NCBI GenBank assembly: GCA_938017675.1
Contig: CALIJB010000021.1
Location: 1-14,738, forward strand
Length of the DNA stretch: 14,738 nt
DNA from: an uncultured Candidatus Saccharibacteria bacterium
Lineage (GTDB): Bacteria; Patescibacteriota; Saccharimonadia; Saccharimonadales; Saccharimonadaceae
Reading direction: 5' to 3'
Under the pieces are notes generated by a model. That model was given only the letters and a program-made list of their open reading frames with translations, ran no database searches and had not been told where the DNA came from. The stretch's first letter is position 1, and every line of letters starts with the position of its first letter. Position numbers and translations under genes: made by a program. Of this stretch, positions 1-5,905 are shown in pieces.

Positions 1-102
1 CGGGTCACGCGCGGTGCCATTGACGAGTCATTAAAATTAGTTGTCATTGGCGAGCGGGCGCGTGAGATTACGCGCGCAGTAATTACGGAGGAACTGGGAT
101 GA
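1..102 (+). CDS. COG0523/CobW-family GTPase, C-terminal end only (partial)
   Basis: Frame 1 is open from the window edge to TGA at 100-102, giving 33 residues. They include VVIGERAREITR, which lines up with VFIGERADEITR at the very end of the complete COG0523 GTPase at 4273-5241; both then run about ten residues to the stop. This is therefore the tail of a second paralogue, in the CobW C-terminal domain, whose GTPase part lies outside the window. Members of the family are metallochaperone or metal-insertase GTPases acting in the cytoplasm. The stop overlaps the start of the next small ORF (ATGA at 99-102), so the two are probably in one transcript. Family assignment rests on similarity to the in-window paralogue; the metal is unknown. 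Confidence 0.8.
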   Translation, partial: RVTRGAIDESLKLVVIGERAREITRAVITEELG

Positions 103-263
103 TGAATGGTGCGAGAGCGGCGGTCGATAAGCTACTGAATATGTATGATGACTATAAGACTTTGACAGCAAAGATTGCTGCTGCGGAGCGCCGTTTGGCG
201 TTGGCGAAACTGAAGAATAGCGATGTTGAGCAGATACGGATAGAGCTGGACGACTTGCGGTGA
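99..263 (+). CDS. Small helical protein, translationally coupled to the upstream GTPase gene
   Basis: A 54-codon ORF starts at ATG 99 inside the stop of the GTPase gene (ATGA overlap). A good Shine-Dalgarno stretch, GGAGGAA at 87-93, lies about five bases upstream, which makes a real start likely. The product is Ala/Leu/Lys/Glu-rich (AAAERRLALAKLKN) and predicted by eye to be nearly all helix, possibly a short coiled coil, with no signal peptide or membrane segment. It ends at TGA 261-263. The reading frame then stays open through eight more codons into the ORF at 288-635, so the two could be one protein of about 178 residues interrupted by a stop. I do not recognise a family. Function unknown; coupling suggests a role linked to the GTPase. 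Confidence 0.6.
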   Translation: MMNGARAAVDKLLNMYDDYKTLTAKIAAAERRLALAKLKNSDVEQIRIELDDLR

Positions 264-287
264 GACCAGCAACGACTGTCTGACACT

Positions 288-635
288 ATGACTTTTGATA
301 CACCATTGATTTGGGTGATGTATAAATTTGAGGCTTATCAGGATGAGGCGCAGCCGATTCGAACGATGCACGATTTTCGCTTGCACTGTTCAAAGCCTGG
401 CTATATTTGTACTAAGCGCTTTATATTTCTTAATGCACATTTGTGCATTAACGGGCAACGTCCTCTGACGGACAGCGAACAATACCTCGACGAAATGCTG
501 CTCAGTGAGATTTTTCCGCTATTAAGTGAAATCGAGCGCGATAAAAACTTCTTATCTAACTGGCGCGCGCATGAATATTACCAGGAAGATGGCGCTGCTA
601 AAAAGTGGCAAGATTATAAACCAAATAATTCGTAA
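288..635 (+). CDS. Hypothetical 115-residue protein (possibly the C-terminal part of the preceding ORF)
   Basis: The ORF runs from ATG 288 to TAA 633-635. No convincing ribosome-binding site precedes ATG 288 or the internal ATG at 318. It lies in the same frame as the ORF at 99-263, separated only by TGA 261-263 and eight sense codons, so it may be the downstream part of a broken or read-through gene. The product is soluble, rich in aromatic and acidic residues, with four scattered cysteines (HCSKPGYICTK and ICTKRFIFLNAHLCIN regions) and an acidic helical stretch (SEQYLDEMLLSEIFPLLSEI). No signal peptide or membrane helix is seen. Its 3' end overlaps the convergent TIGR03943 gene by 22 bases (614-635). 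I do not recognise a family. Confidence 0.5.
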   Translation: MTFDTPLIWVMYKFEAYQDEAQPIRTMHDFRLHCSKPGYICTKRFIFLNAHLCINGQRPLTDSEQYLDEMLLSEIFPLLSEIERDKNFLSNWRAHEYYQEDGAAKKWQDYKPNNS

Positions 636-1348
636 GGGTTTTCTGGCTGCGGTATCGCGGTAGCGGTAGCCTCGGTAATGACGTATTCAGCTTTGCCGTT
701 AATTATTTTTTGCATCAACTTCCCTTTGACGGTTAACCAAGTGCCATCGCGGTAGCTATTCGCAGGAGTTTTTTCTACTAAGATTTTCATAGGTATGCTA
801 TCGGCGGCGCAGCAGCTGATAACGTAGCGCGCCAGTTCGAAATAATCGTAGCCATAGTTTTGTAGTGTGCCACTCGAGACGAAACCAGTTATCGTTATGC
901 TAGTATTGTCAAAATACGATAGTTTTTGGCAGGAGTTGAAAGCAGATCGCCAGCGGTTGATCGATACATTCGTCTCGCCTTCCTTAGGTTTAGGAATATT
1001 GCAATAGTTTGTTTGGCTGGTGGTGATAGAATTTTCTCTTTGAGTGATGCTGCTCGGTGATAACGGTTTTGGCGGCAGCAGATAGCCTGCTAGTAAAATT
1101 AGAATAGATAGACACGGGGCGAACTTGACATGGCGGAATTTGAAACGGTGGTGTGCGGTTAGTGCTCCGCTCTTTAATAGCAACACTATATCAATAATCA
1201 AGAAAGCGATGCCTATCGTGCTCAAAATGGCAGCAAAAAGATGGTAGCGTGGATGGATGTAGAAACCGAGCTGACCGCGGTAAGCTAGCAGCAAAACGTA
1301 TCCGCAGGCAGCAATTCCGCCCAATGATTTCGCCAAATTAGCCCGCAT
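614..1348 (-). CDS. TIGR03943 (DUF1980, YcgQ-like) membrane protein, permease partner
   Basis: This 244-residue protein has hydrophobic segments near residues 8-24, 36-58 and 75-92, then an extracytoplasmic or soluble C-terminal domain. That domain carries the family hallmark RYVISCCAADS at 174-184 with a CC pair at 179-180. Such proteins are found next to DUF318/ArsP-type permeases and are treated as their partner subunit, as in the Bacillus ycgR-ycgQ pair. Here the ATG at 1348 overlaps the end of the permease gene by 11 bases, so both come from one mRNA. An AGGAG lies 12 bases upstream (1361-1365), a long spacing. The cargo is not shown by the sequence; family context and the two nearby COG0523 GTPases favour a metal or metalloid ion (inference). 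Confidence 0.8.
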   Translation of the reverse strand: MRANLAKSLGGIAACGYVLLLAYRGQLGFYIHPRYHLFAAILSTIGIAFLIIDIVLLLKSGALTAHHRFKFRHVKFAPCLSILILLAGYLLPPKPLSPSSITQRENSITTSQTNYCNIPKPKEGETNVSINRWRSAFNSCQKLSYFDNTSITITGFVSSGTLQNYGYDYFELARYVISCCAADSIPMKILVEKTPANSYRDGTWLTVKGKLMQKIINGKAEYVITEATATAIPQPENPYELFGL

Positions 1349-2387
1349 AAAGCAAGTTTACTCCTATGCCTGCCGCGAACGACAATACGAAAATTATTAA
1401 CATCACCACAGCGATAAATCGCCAACGGAAAGTGGTTCGCATCAATACGATTAGCTTGATATCGATCATCGGACCGGCTAATAGAAATGATAGAATCGAG
1501 CCTGCTGTGAAACTGCGGGCATAGGCTAACGCAAAAAAGGCATCGATACTGGAACAGATCGAGACCACGAAACTCAAGCCAATCATGGCGATAACTGATA
1601 AGACGATGTCGTTACCGACAGTGTTAATGATGGCGCGTGGTACGAAAACTTGAGTGGCGGCAGCGATGATAGCGCCGATACTTAGCATGGTTAATAGTTG
1701 CCAGAATTCGTCGCGCGAGGATCCAAGCATCTCCTTGAGCTTAGAGCTGTGTTCGTGTGCGCGGCAATACTCTTTGAAAGCTGGGCGAACGATTTTATTT
1801 TCGTCCATGAAGCTGACGATCAAAGCGGTCAGTTGGACGATTATCAATGCAAAAATAATTCGCCACCAAATCATGTAGGGCTGAAAACTGAAAGCGGTCA
1901 TTGTTGCAATAATGGTGATGGGATTGAGAATCGGTGCGGCGAATAGAAAACTGACGACGTCGGCGGGTTTTAGTCCGCGAGCTAGTAAGCTGCGAGCGAC
2001 CGGTACGTTGCCGCATTCGCAGACTGGTAGTGCTAGTCCGGCTAGCGATAATGTAAATCGGCGCCAAAATGGGTTGCGCGGTAAAATTTTAGTGAGTTTG
2101 GCTGGCGGCAAAAAGCGGCGAATCAAAGATGAAATGATAATTCCGAGGATAACAAAAGGTAAAGCTTCAATGATTATGCTTAACGTGATGGTTAGGAAGT
2201 CTTGCAACATTGTTGCAGTTTCGTTGAGCCAAATGTCTGATTTATCACTAATTAGCCATAGTCCAAGCTGGGGGCTATATAAGTATATTACGATAATCAA
2301 TACTGGCGTAATTATCCAGCCGGTAAGCATCTTTACCGTGTTAATTAACTTATTTATGTCGAAGTTTTTGACACGTTTTTTTGCCAT
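1338..2387 (-). CDS. DUF318/ArsP-type (UPF0718) permease
   Basis: A 349-residue polytopic membrane protein of the Pfam ArsP_1 permease family. It has a first helix near 22-38 and a pair of repeated membrane halves. The first half carries PVCECGNVPVARSLLARG (121-138), the family C-x-C-G-x-x-P signature, followed by FLFAAPILNPITI. The second half carries the matching SFLLAGPMIDIK segment. Family members export or import small ions or organoarsenicals; the substrate here is unknown. The gene is first in an operon with the TIGR03943 partner. Its ATG (2387) is only eight bases from an extended -10 box on the minus strand and lacks a Shine-Dalgarno site, so translation is probably leaderless. Length is normal and the reading frame intact. 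Confidence 0.85.
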   Translation of the reverse strand: MAKKRVKNFDINKLINTVKMLTGWIITPVLIIVIYLYSPQLGLWLISDKSDIWLNETATMLQDFLTITLSIIIEALPFVILGIIISSLIRRFLPPAKLTKILPRNPFWRRFTLSLAGLALPVCECGNVPVARSLLARGLKPADVVSFLFAAPILNPITIIATMTAFSFQPYMIWWRIIFALIIVQLTALIVSFMDENKIVRPAFKEYCRAHEHSSKLKEMLGSSRDEFWQLLTMLSIGAIIAAATQVFVPRAIINTVGNDIVLSVIAMIGLSFVVSICSSIDAFFALAYARSFTAGSILSFLLAGPMIDIKLIVLMRTTFRWRFIAVVMLIIFVLSFAAGIGVNLLYAG

Positions 2388-2395
2388 ACTTATAA

Positions 2396-2404
2396 ATTAT
2401 AACA
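2396..2404 (-). promoter_or_regulatory. Extended -10 promoter of the permease operon
   Basis: On the minus strand the bases read TGT-TATAAT, a consensus -10 with the TGn extension, with no clear -35. Eight bases separate it from the permease ATG at 2387, which puts the transcript start one or two bases before the ATG. Confidence 0.65.
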
Positions 2405-2413
2405 GTAAGCTTG

Positions 2414-2422
2414 TGCTATACT
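2414..2422 (+). promoter_or_regulatory. Extended -10 promoter of the DUF475/TerC-like gene
   Basis: The bases read TGC-TATACT, an extended -10 with no recognisable -35. Eight bases separate it from ATG 2431, so the mRNA would have almost no leader. It lies back to back with the permease promoter; only 15 bases separate the two hexamers. Confidence 0.6.
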
Positions 2423-2430
2423 AAATCATT

Positions 2431-3552
2431 ATGAAACATCTCTGGCATTCGCATCACCCATTTCGGATTTTTTGGTTTTCGGCGCTGTTGACGCTGGCGT
2501 TGGGTGGGCTGATTTTCGGACATTTCGGCGCGGGCGGTTTGTGGCTGTTTGCGATTTTGGTAGTGCTGGAGGTTACCTTTAGCTTTGACAACGCGGTGAT
2601 TAATAGCAAGGTGCTGGCCGGCATGAGCCAGGTTTGGCAAAAGGTATTCTTGACAGTTGGGATTTTTGTGGCGGTATTCGTGGTGCGGTTCGTGCTGCCG
2701 ATTATCATCGTGATGGTGGCGAGCGGCCATGGGTTTATGGAAGTGGTTGATTTGGCACTTCACAGGCCAGTGGAATACGGTCATATTTTGCACGAGGCTT
2801 CGCCGATGATCGATGCCTTTGGCGGCGCGTTTCTGATTATGATTGGCCTCAGTTATTTTGTTGACTATAACAAGCGCGTGCATTGGATGCGGCATGTCGA
2901 GCCGTGGATGGCCAAAGCCGGGCGGTTCGAGAATTTCAAGGTGTGTTTGATGCTCAGCGTGGCGGCGGTGCTGTATTTCACGGTCGAGCCGCCGCATCGG
3001 GCGCTGGTGCTGATCTCGTCGGTGTTGGGGATTATACTACACATCGGGCTGGAATTGTTCGGCTCGTTCTTTCACGAGGACGATGCTAAGTCGGTCAAGG
3101 TCAAGACCGGCTGGGCGGCGTTTGCCAGCCTGCTCTATCTGGAAGTGCTGGACGCTAGTTTTAGCTTCGACGGCGTCATTGGCGCGTTTGCTATTACCAG
3201 CAGCGTGCTGCTGATCGTGGCGGGTTTGGGCGCTGGCGCGATTTGGGTGCGGTCGCTGACGGTGTATTTGCTGCGGACGGGCATGCTCAGCAAATATAAA
3301 TATCTGGAAAATGGCGCGCACTGGGCAATCATGGCGCTGGGTATGATGATGATCGCCAAGTTGTTTCATCTGGAGCTGCCGGAATGGGCGACGGGCGGTT
3401 TGGGTTTGCTGTTTGTGAGCTTGGCGGTTGGCAGCAGCATGCTGGAGGCGCGAGCGATTAATTTGCAAGAAGCAGCCGCGGCGAAATTGCACCATGCTGA
3501 GCGGCGGCTGAAACGCGGCGCGGCGAAGATTGTGCCGCGGAAGCGACGGTAA
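2431..3552 (+). CDS. DUF475 / TerC-superfamily integral membrane protein
   Basis: A 373-residue polytopic membrane protein with two related halves. Residues 47-56 hold E plus FSFDNAV, and residues 238-253 hold LEV followed by FSFDGVIGAF. This paired acidic signature is typical of DUF475 and related TerC/LysE-fold carriers, in which the acidic residues are thought to bind cations. About eight or nine hydrophobic segments are visible. The C-terminus is a basic, alanine-rich cytoplasmic tail (AERRLKRGAAKIVPRKRR). TerC relatives have been linked to tellurite resistance and manganese export; the substrate of DUF475 proteins is not settled. The gene is divergent from the permease and convergent with pth, so it is monocistronic. 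It has a near-leaderless start and no Shine-Dalgarno site. Confidence 0.85.
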   Translation: MKHLWHSHHPFRIFWFSALLTLALGGLIFGHFGAGGLWLFAILVVLEVTFSFDNAVINSKVLAGMSQVWQKVFLTVGIFVAVFVVRFVLPIIIVMVASGHGFMEVVDLALHRPVEYGHILHEASPMIDAFGGAFLIMIGLSYFVDYNKRVHWMRHVEPWMAKAGRFENFKVCLMLSVAAVLYFTVEPPHRALVLISSVLGIILHIGLELFGSFFHEDDAKSVKVKTGWAAFASLLYLEVLDASFSFDGVIGAFAITSSVLLIVAGLGAGAIWVRSLTVYLLRTGMLSKYKYLENGAHWAIMALGMMMIAKLFHLELPEWATGGLGLLFVSLAVGSSMLEARAINLQEAAAAKLHHAERRLKRGAAKIVPRKRR

Positions 3553-3594
3553 TTGGTATTTGGATTTTTATTTTCGGGAGGGAGCGTTTACTTA

Positions 3595-3611
3595 TTGCGA
3601 CATTGTTGCAA
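3595..3611. terminator. Weak hairpin between convergent genes
   Basis: TTGCGAC-ATT-GTTGCAA forms a seven-pair stem (one G-U) with a three-base loop, in the 115-base gap between the convergent DUF475 and pth genes. It is followed only by an AT-rich stretch, not a clean T-run, so a terminator role is tentative. The same spot holds a perfect 12-base palindrome at 3603-3614. Confidence 0.25.
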
Positions 3612-3667
3612 CAAGAATTTATTTGATTTAATGTCTCAAGTGTAGTGGTGTAGTGATGTGTCGGGGG

Positions 3668-4228
3668 TTAGAGCTTGACGCTTATGGCTGAAATTTGATC
3701 GGATAAAAAGTCATGAATCATTATTTGCGCCGTTGGGATAGTCCAATTTTTCAAAATAGTTAATTCATCGCTATTAAAATTCATCATAACAAAACGGTCG
3801 GTTGAGACTTGCCGTCGCAGTAAGTTGTCGGTGCCGATACGAATATGCCAGAAATCAGAACCAATGTGAGCATGAAGCGATTTTAAGCCGTTACTGCCAG
3901 CGTCGCGACCGCCTTTTCGGACACGGATTTTGCCAAAATCAAGGTCAGTGTCATCGTGAATAATTAGTAAATCATCCAGTGCCAGTTTATAAAAATCTAA
4001 GATCGCCCGCGCGGAAATACCAACCTCATTGTAATAAGTGGTCGGCTTGACAAGGAGAATTTTTTCTCCAGATATATTCAATTCGGCAATATCCGCCGAG
4101 AATTTTGGCTTATTGTTAAATTGTGCACTCTGCCCTGTCGCCAACTGGTCAATTATTAAAAAGCCAGCATTATGCCGCGTGTAAGCATACTTTTCGCCAG
4201 GGTTGCCGAGGGCCAGAATGACTTTCAT
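3668..4228 (-). CDS. pth: Peptidyl-tRNA hydrolase
   Basis: This cytoplasmic enzyme releases peptides from prematurely dropped peptidyl-tRNA so the tRNA can be reused. The 186-residue length is normal. Visible landmarks are LALGNPG (N9), the catalytic histidine in TRHNAGF (H19), KPTTYYN (N67), the acidic HDDTDLDFG segment (D92) and KGGRDAGSNGLKS. In the last motif most bacterial enzymes have G-G-H-N-G-L; here the histidine is serine (S112), keeping N113. The ATG at 4228 sits six bases after a TGA-TATACT box on the minus strand and has no Shine-Dalgarno site, so it is probably leaderless. It is divergent from the COG0523 GTPase and convergent with DUF475. Identification is firm despite the His-to-Ser change. 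Confidence 0.93.
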   Translation of the reverse strand: MKVILALGNPGEKYAYTRHNAGFLIIDQLATGQSAQFNNKPKFSADIAELNISGEKILLVKPTTYYNEVGISARAILDFYKLALDDLLIIHDDTDLDFGKIRVRKGGRDAGSNGLKSLHAHIGSDFWHIRIGTDNLLRRQVSTDRFVMMNFNSDELTILKNWTIPTAQIMIHDFLSDQISAISVKL

Positions 4229-4234
4229 AGTCTT

Positions 4235-4243
4235 AGTATATCA
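4235..4243 (-). promoter_or_regulatory. Extended -10 promoter of pth
   Basis: The minus strand reads TGA-TATACT, then six bases, then the pth ATG (4228). The expected transcript start coincides with the A of the start codon, which indicates a leaderless mRNA. Confidence 0.65.
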
Positions 4244-4260
4244 CCTTGGCTGTGATGACG

Positions 4261-4266
4261 TATAAT
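4261..4266 (+). promoter_or_regulatory. -10 box of the COG0523 GTPase gene
   Basis: A perfect TATAAT followed by six bases and ATG 4273. The predicted start of transcription is at the ATG itself. It argues against the upstream in-frame TTG at 4246, which would put the promoter inside the coding region. Confidence 0.6.
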
Positions 4267-4272
4267 AGATGT

Positions 4273-5241
4273 ATGGCGAAACGCGATGATGATTTGGAAT
4301 TTAGTGTTAATGCGGCGTTTGACGAAGCGTGGGCGGTTGTTGACAAGGTGCCGCTGTATTTGGTGAACGGCTCGCTGGGCGCCGGCAAGACCAGCGTGTT
4401 GGAGTTCTTATTGCAACAAAGTGACTATAAGGGTGCGCGGGTGATTGAAAATGAATACGCCAATGAAAATGTCGACGGCTATCGGCTGGAAGGATTGGCG
4501 GAGATGGTGACGACGCTGGCTGGCGATTGCGTCTGCTGCTCGTCGAAGCATGCGCTGACGCGGATGCTGCTGGACTTTTGTCGTAATTCGCCTGCCCCGG
4601 TGTTTATCGAGGCGACGGGCGTGGCGCGAACGATGAACTTGGTCGAGAAATTGATAAATGCACAAATCTTCAATAAGTATGAGTTGATGCAGGGTTTTTA
4701 CGTGATCGACGCGCACGAGATTTTGCGCGGGATTGAGCTGGTGCACGAGGTTGAACTGCAAGCGGCAGACGTAATTTTGGTGACCAAGGAAGATTTGCTG
4801 AATGATAGCGAGCGAGCTGAATACGACATGAAACGGCGCGCCCTGCCCTACGCCAAGGTGCTCAGCGCGCCGCACGGTCGGTTTGAACTCAGTAAAGTAA
4901 CTACGCCATCGGGACTATTGGCGTTTTTTGATACGTATGATGGCGAGCTGGCGGTGCCGGACAATCCGACCTATGCGGTACTGGATGTGTCGGGCATGAA
5001 AATTACGGCGACGACGTTGGAGAAAATATGGCCGGAATTATTTGCGGCATATGGCCTGCGGCGAATGAAAGGCTGCTTTATTAGTGACAACGGCGCGCGC
5101 CAGCATGTGGAGGCGACCGAGCAGCAGATTCAGCTAACTAACGCTAGGTCTGAGGAGGCGGCAAAAATCGTATTCATCGGCGAACGGGCAGATGAAATTA
5201 CGCGCGAAGCACTAGCGGCACAACTAGTGATGTTTGGATAA
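4273..5241 (+). CDS. COG0523/CobW-family metal-linked GTPase
   Basis: The product is 322 residues from ATG 4273. This start is chosen because a perfect -10 box lies six bases before it; the frame extends to a TTG at 4246. Landmarks: Walker A GSLGAGKT (33-40), the family metal-binding C-x-C-C as CVCC (86-89), EATG (113-116) in place of the usual E-S/T-S-G, the guanine-specificity motif TKED (171-174), and a C-terminal CobW_C-like domain ending in FIGERADEITR. Family members hydrolyse GTP to deliver or manage zinc, cobalt or other metals in the cytoplasm. The roughly 25-residue stretch before the P-loop strand is longer than in many members. A paralogue's tail lies at 1-102, and metal-type membrane proteins lie between the two copies. 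The metal itself cannot be read from the sequence. Confidence 0.85.
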   Translation: MAKRDDDLEFSVNAAFDEAWAVVDKVPLYLVNGSLGAGKTSVLEFLLQQSDYKGARVIENEYANENVDGYRLEGLAEMVTTLAGDCVCCSSKHALTRMLLDFCRNSPAPVFIEATGVARTMNLVEKLINAQIFNKYELMQGFYVIDAHEILRGIELVHEVELQAADVILVTKEDLLNDSERAEYDMKRRALPYAKVLSAPHGRFELSKVTTPSGLLAFFDTYDGELAVPDNPTYAVLDVSGMKITATTLEKIWPELFAAYGLRRMKGCFISDNGARQHVEATEQQIQLTNARSEEAAKIVFIGERADEITREALAAQLVMFG

Positions 5242-5293
5242 AAGTTCGCTTTCGTCGTTTCCGACTCATCAGCATAGACACGCATCTATGGAG

Positions 5294-5362
5294 CGAACTG
5301 ACAAGCAGGAGAATAATATAGGCGGAGAGAGACCGCCAAAAATTCGGCGGCTTGCCAGTTCG
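5294..5362. repeat. Imperfect inverted repeat downstream of the phage-like gene
   Basis: CGAACTGACAAGC (5294-5306) and GCTTGCCAGTTCG (5350-5362) are complementary at 12 of 13 positions and enclose smaller hairpins. A further copy of the outer half, AGTTCGCT at 5244-5251, is an exact inverted partner of AGCGAACT at 5292-5299. The right arm ends five bases from the stop of the minus-strand gene at 5368, so the element would form in that gene's 3' untranslated RNA. Confidence 0.6.
5321..5350 (-). terminator. Overlapping GC hairpins, possible terminator of the phage-like gene
   Basis: GGCGG (5321-5325), CCGCC (5333-5337) and GGCGG (5346-5350) allow two mutually exclusive five-pair hairpins sharing the middle arm. 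Read on the minus strand, the second hairpin to be made is followed by TATATTATT, an imperfect T-rich tail. It lies 18-47 bases beyond the stop codon of the gene at 5368-5763, so termination is plausible but not certain. Confidence 0.35.
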
Positions 5363-5367
5363 TGACC

Positions 5368-5763
5368 TTATCCGCAGGTACCAGTGGGTTTCTGCGTGGT
5401 TGGGATGACCTCAGTGATGTTCCAGAAATACGACATCCAGGGGATGCGGTAGCCATAGGACTTGAAGATGTAGGTCTCACCGACCTGGATGCGGCCGTAG
5501 ATGTCCGCACTGTTAAATCGCACCCCGTCACTACCGTAGTAATCCTTGACGACATAAGTCGCCCCGGACGTGTAGATACGATATTCGTGAGAGCGGCTAT
5601 CGCCGCTCCCCGTCTGAACAGACCCCTTGTCGCACACGGTAACAACTTCCGTGTGGGTGTTGCCTTGTGCCACCGAAGTGGCACAGGCGTGAAGTCCGAA
5701 GACGGCAATGAGAGCCAAAACGATGAAGAGGATGAGCCCCTTCGTGTTTTCGTCACGATACAT
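5368..5763 (-). CDS. Putative lipoprotein of phage/actinobacterial type, likely acquired
   Basis: The product has 131 residues: a short charged N-terminus, a hydrophobic segment (9-26) ending in GLHAC with Cys27 as a possible lipobox cysteine, then a small secreted domain with FNSADIYGRIQVGETY and GYRIPWMSYFWNITEV. From memory, this F-N-S-A/S-D-x-Y-G ... R-x-P-x-x-S pattern occurs in short lipoproteins or membrane proteins of phages and actinobacteria; function is not known. The coding style differs from the neighbours: isoleucine is almost always ATC, and Phe, Tyr, Asn and Asp favour C-ending and Lys G-ending codons. Unlike neighbouring genes it has a strong Shine-Dalgarno run (GGAGAGAGG, about 5770-5778). 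Inverted repeats lie on both sides. Lateral acquisition, perhaps via a host actinobacterium or its phage, is inferred. Confidence 0.7.
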   Translation of the reverse strand: MYRDENTKGLILFIVLALIAVFGLHACATSVAQGNTHTEVVTVCDKGSVQTGSGDSRSHEYRIYTSGATYVVKDYYGSDGVRFNSADIYGRIQVGETYIFKSYGYRIPWMSYFWNITEVIPTTQKPTGTCG

Positions 5764-5783
5764 GACGGACCTCTCTCCTCACC

Positions 5784-5835
5784 CGGACGGAATGTCCGTG
5801 TTTTATAAAAACACTGCTCGACGCCCGGATGGCGT
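5784..5835 (-). promoter_or_regulatory. Three adjacent small inverted repeats in the leader of the phage-like gene
   Basis: CGGAC/GTCCG (5784-5798), GTGTTTT/AAAACAC with an ATA centre (5798-5814) and ACGCC/GGCGT with a CGGAT loop (5821-5835) follow one another directly upstream of the Shine-Dalgarno site. The middle one contains TATAAA on the minus strand, which could be the -10 box, so it could act as an operator. No clear -35 is visible. Confidence 0.4.
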
Positions 5836-5838
5836 GTA

Positions 5839-5905
5839 AGCAAGATGAGGTTTCACGACACTATTTTGCCTCCGCTAAAATAACGCCATAAAATCTCACC
5901 TTGCT
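5839..5905. repeat. Long nested inverted repeat, possible structured RNA element
   Basis: AGCAAGATGAGGTTT (5839-5853) pairs with AAATCTCACCTTGCT (5891-5905) at 13 Watson-Crick positions plus one G-U, leaving one mismatch. A second stem, TATTTT (5862-5867) with AAAATA (5877-5882), nests inside. Next to it is another hairpin, TTGTCAAAA (5920-5928) with TTTTGGACAA (5934-5943). The whole 5764-6028 stretch between the phage-like gene and der holds no ORF that I can support; these repeats are its only clear content. Confidence 0.55.

Noticed and set aside
99..635. Genome-wide recoding of TGA to glycine, as in Gracilibacteria and Absconditabacteria
   Set aside because: TGA 100-102 ends the CobW-family tail where its paralogue has TAA, and no recognised gene in the window contains an internal TGA.
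3600..3615. ACATTGTTGCAACAAG resembles ACATTGTTACAATAAG at 14099-14114, in another convergent gap
   Set aside because: Related 11-base matches also occur inside the permease gene, and matches of this quality are expected by chance in a window of this size. Too weak to call an operator.
4246..4272. Nine-codon N-terminal extension of the COG0523 GTPase from a TTG
   Set aside because: A perfect TATAAT lies inside it, six bases before ATG 4273, and the extension has no ribosome-binding site.
5362..5808. 148-codon open frame on the plus strand opposite the phage-like gene
   Set aside because: It has no recognisable features, while the minus-strand frame has a strong ribosome-binding site, a signal-like N-terminus and a recognisable domain pattern.
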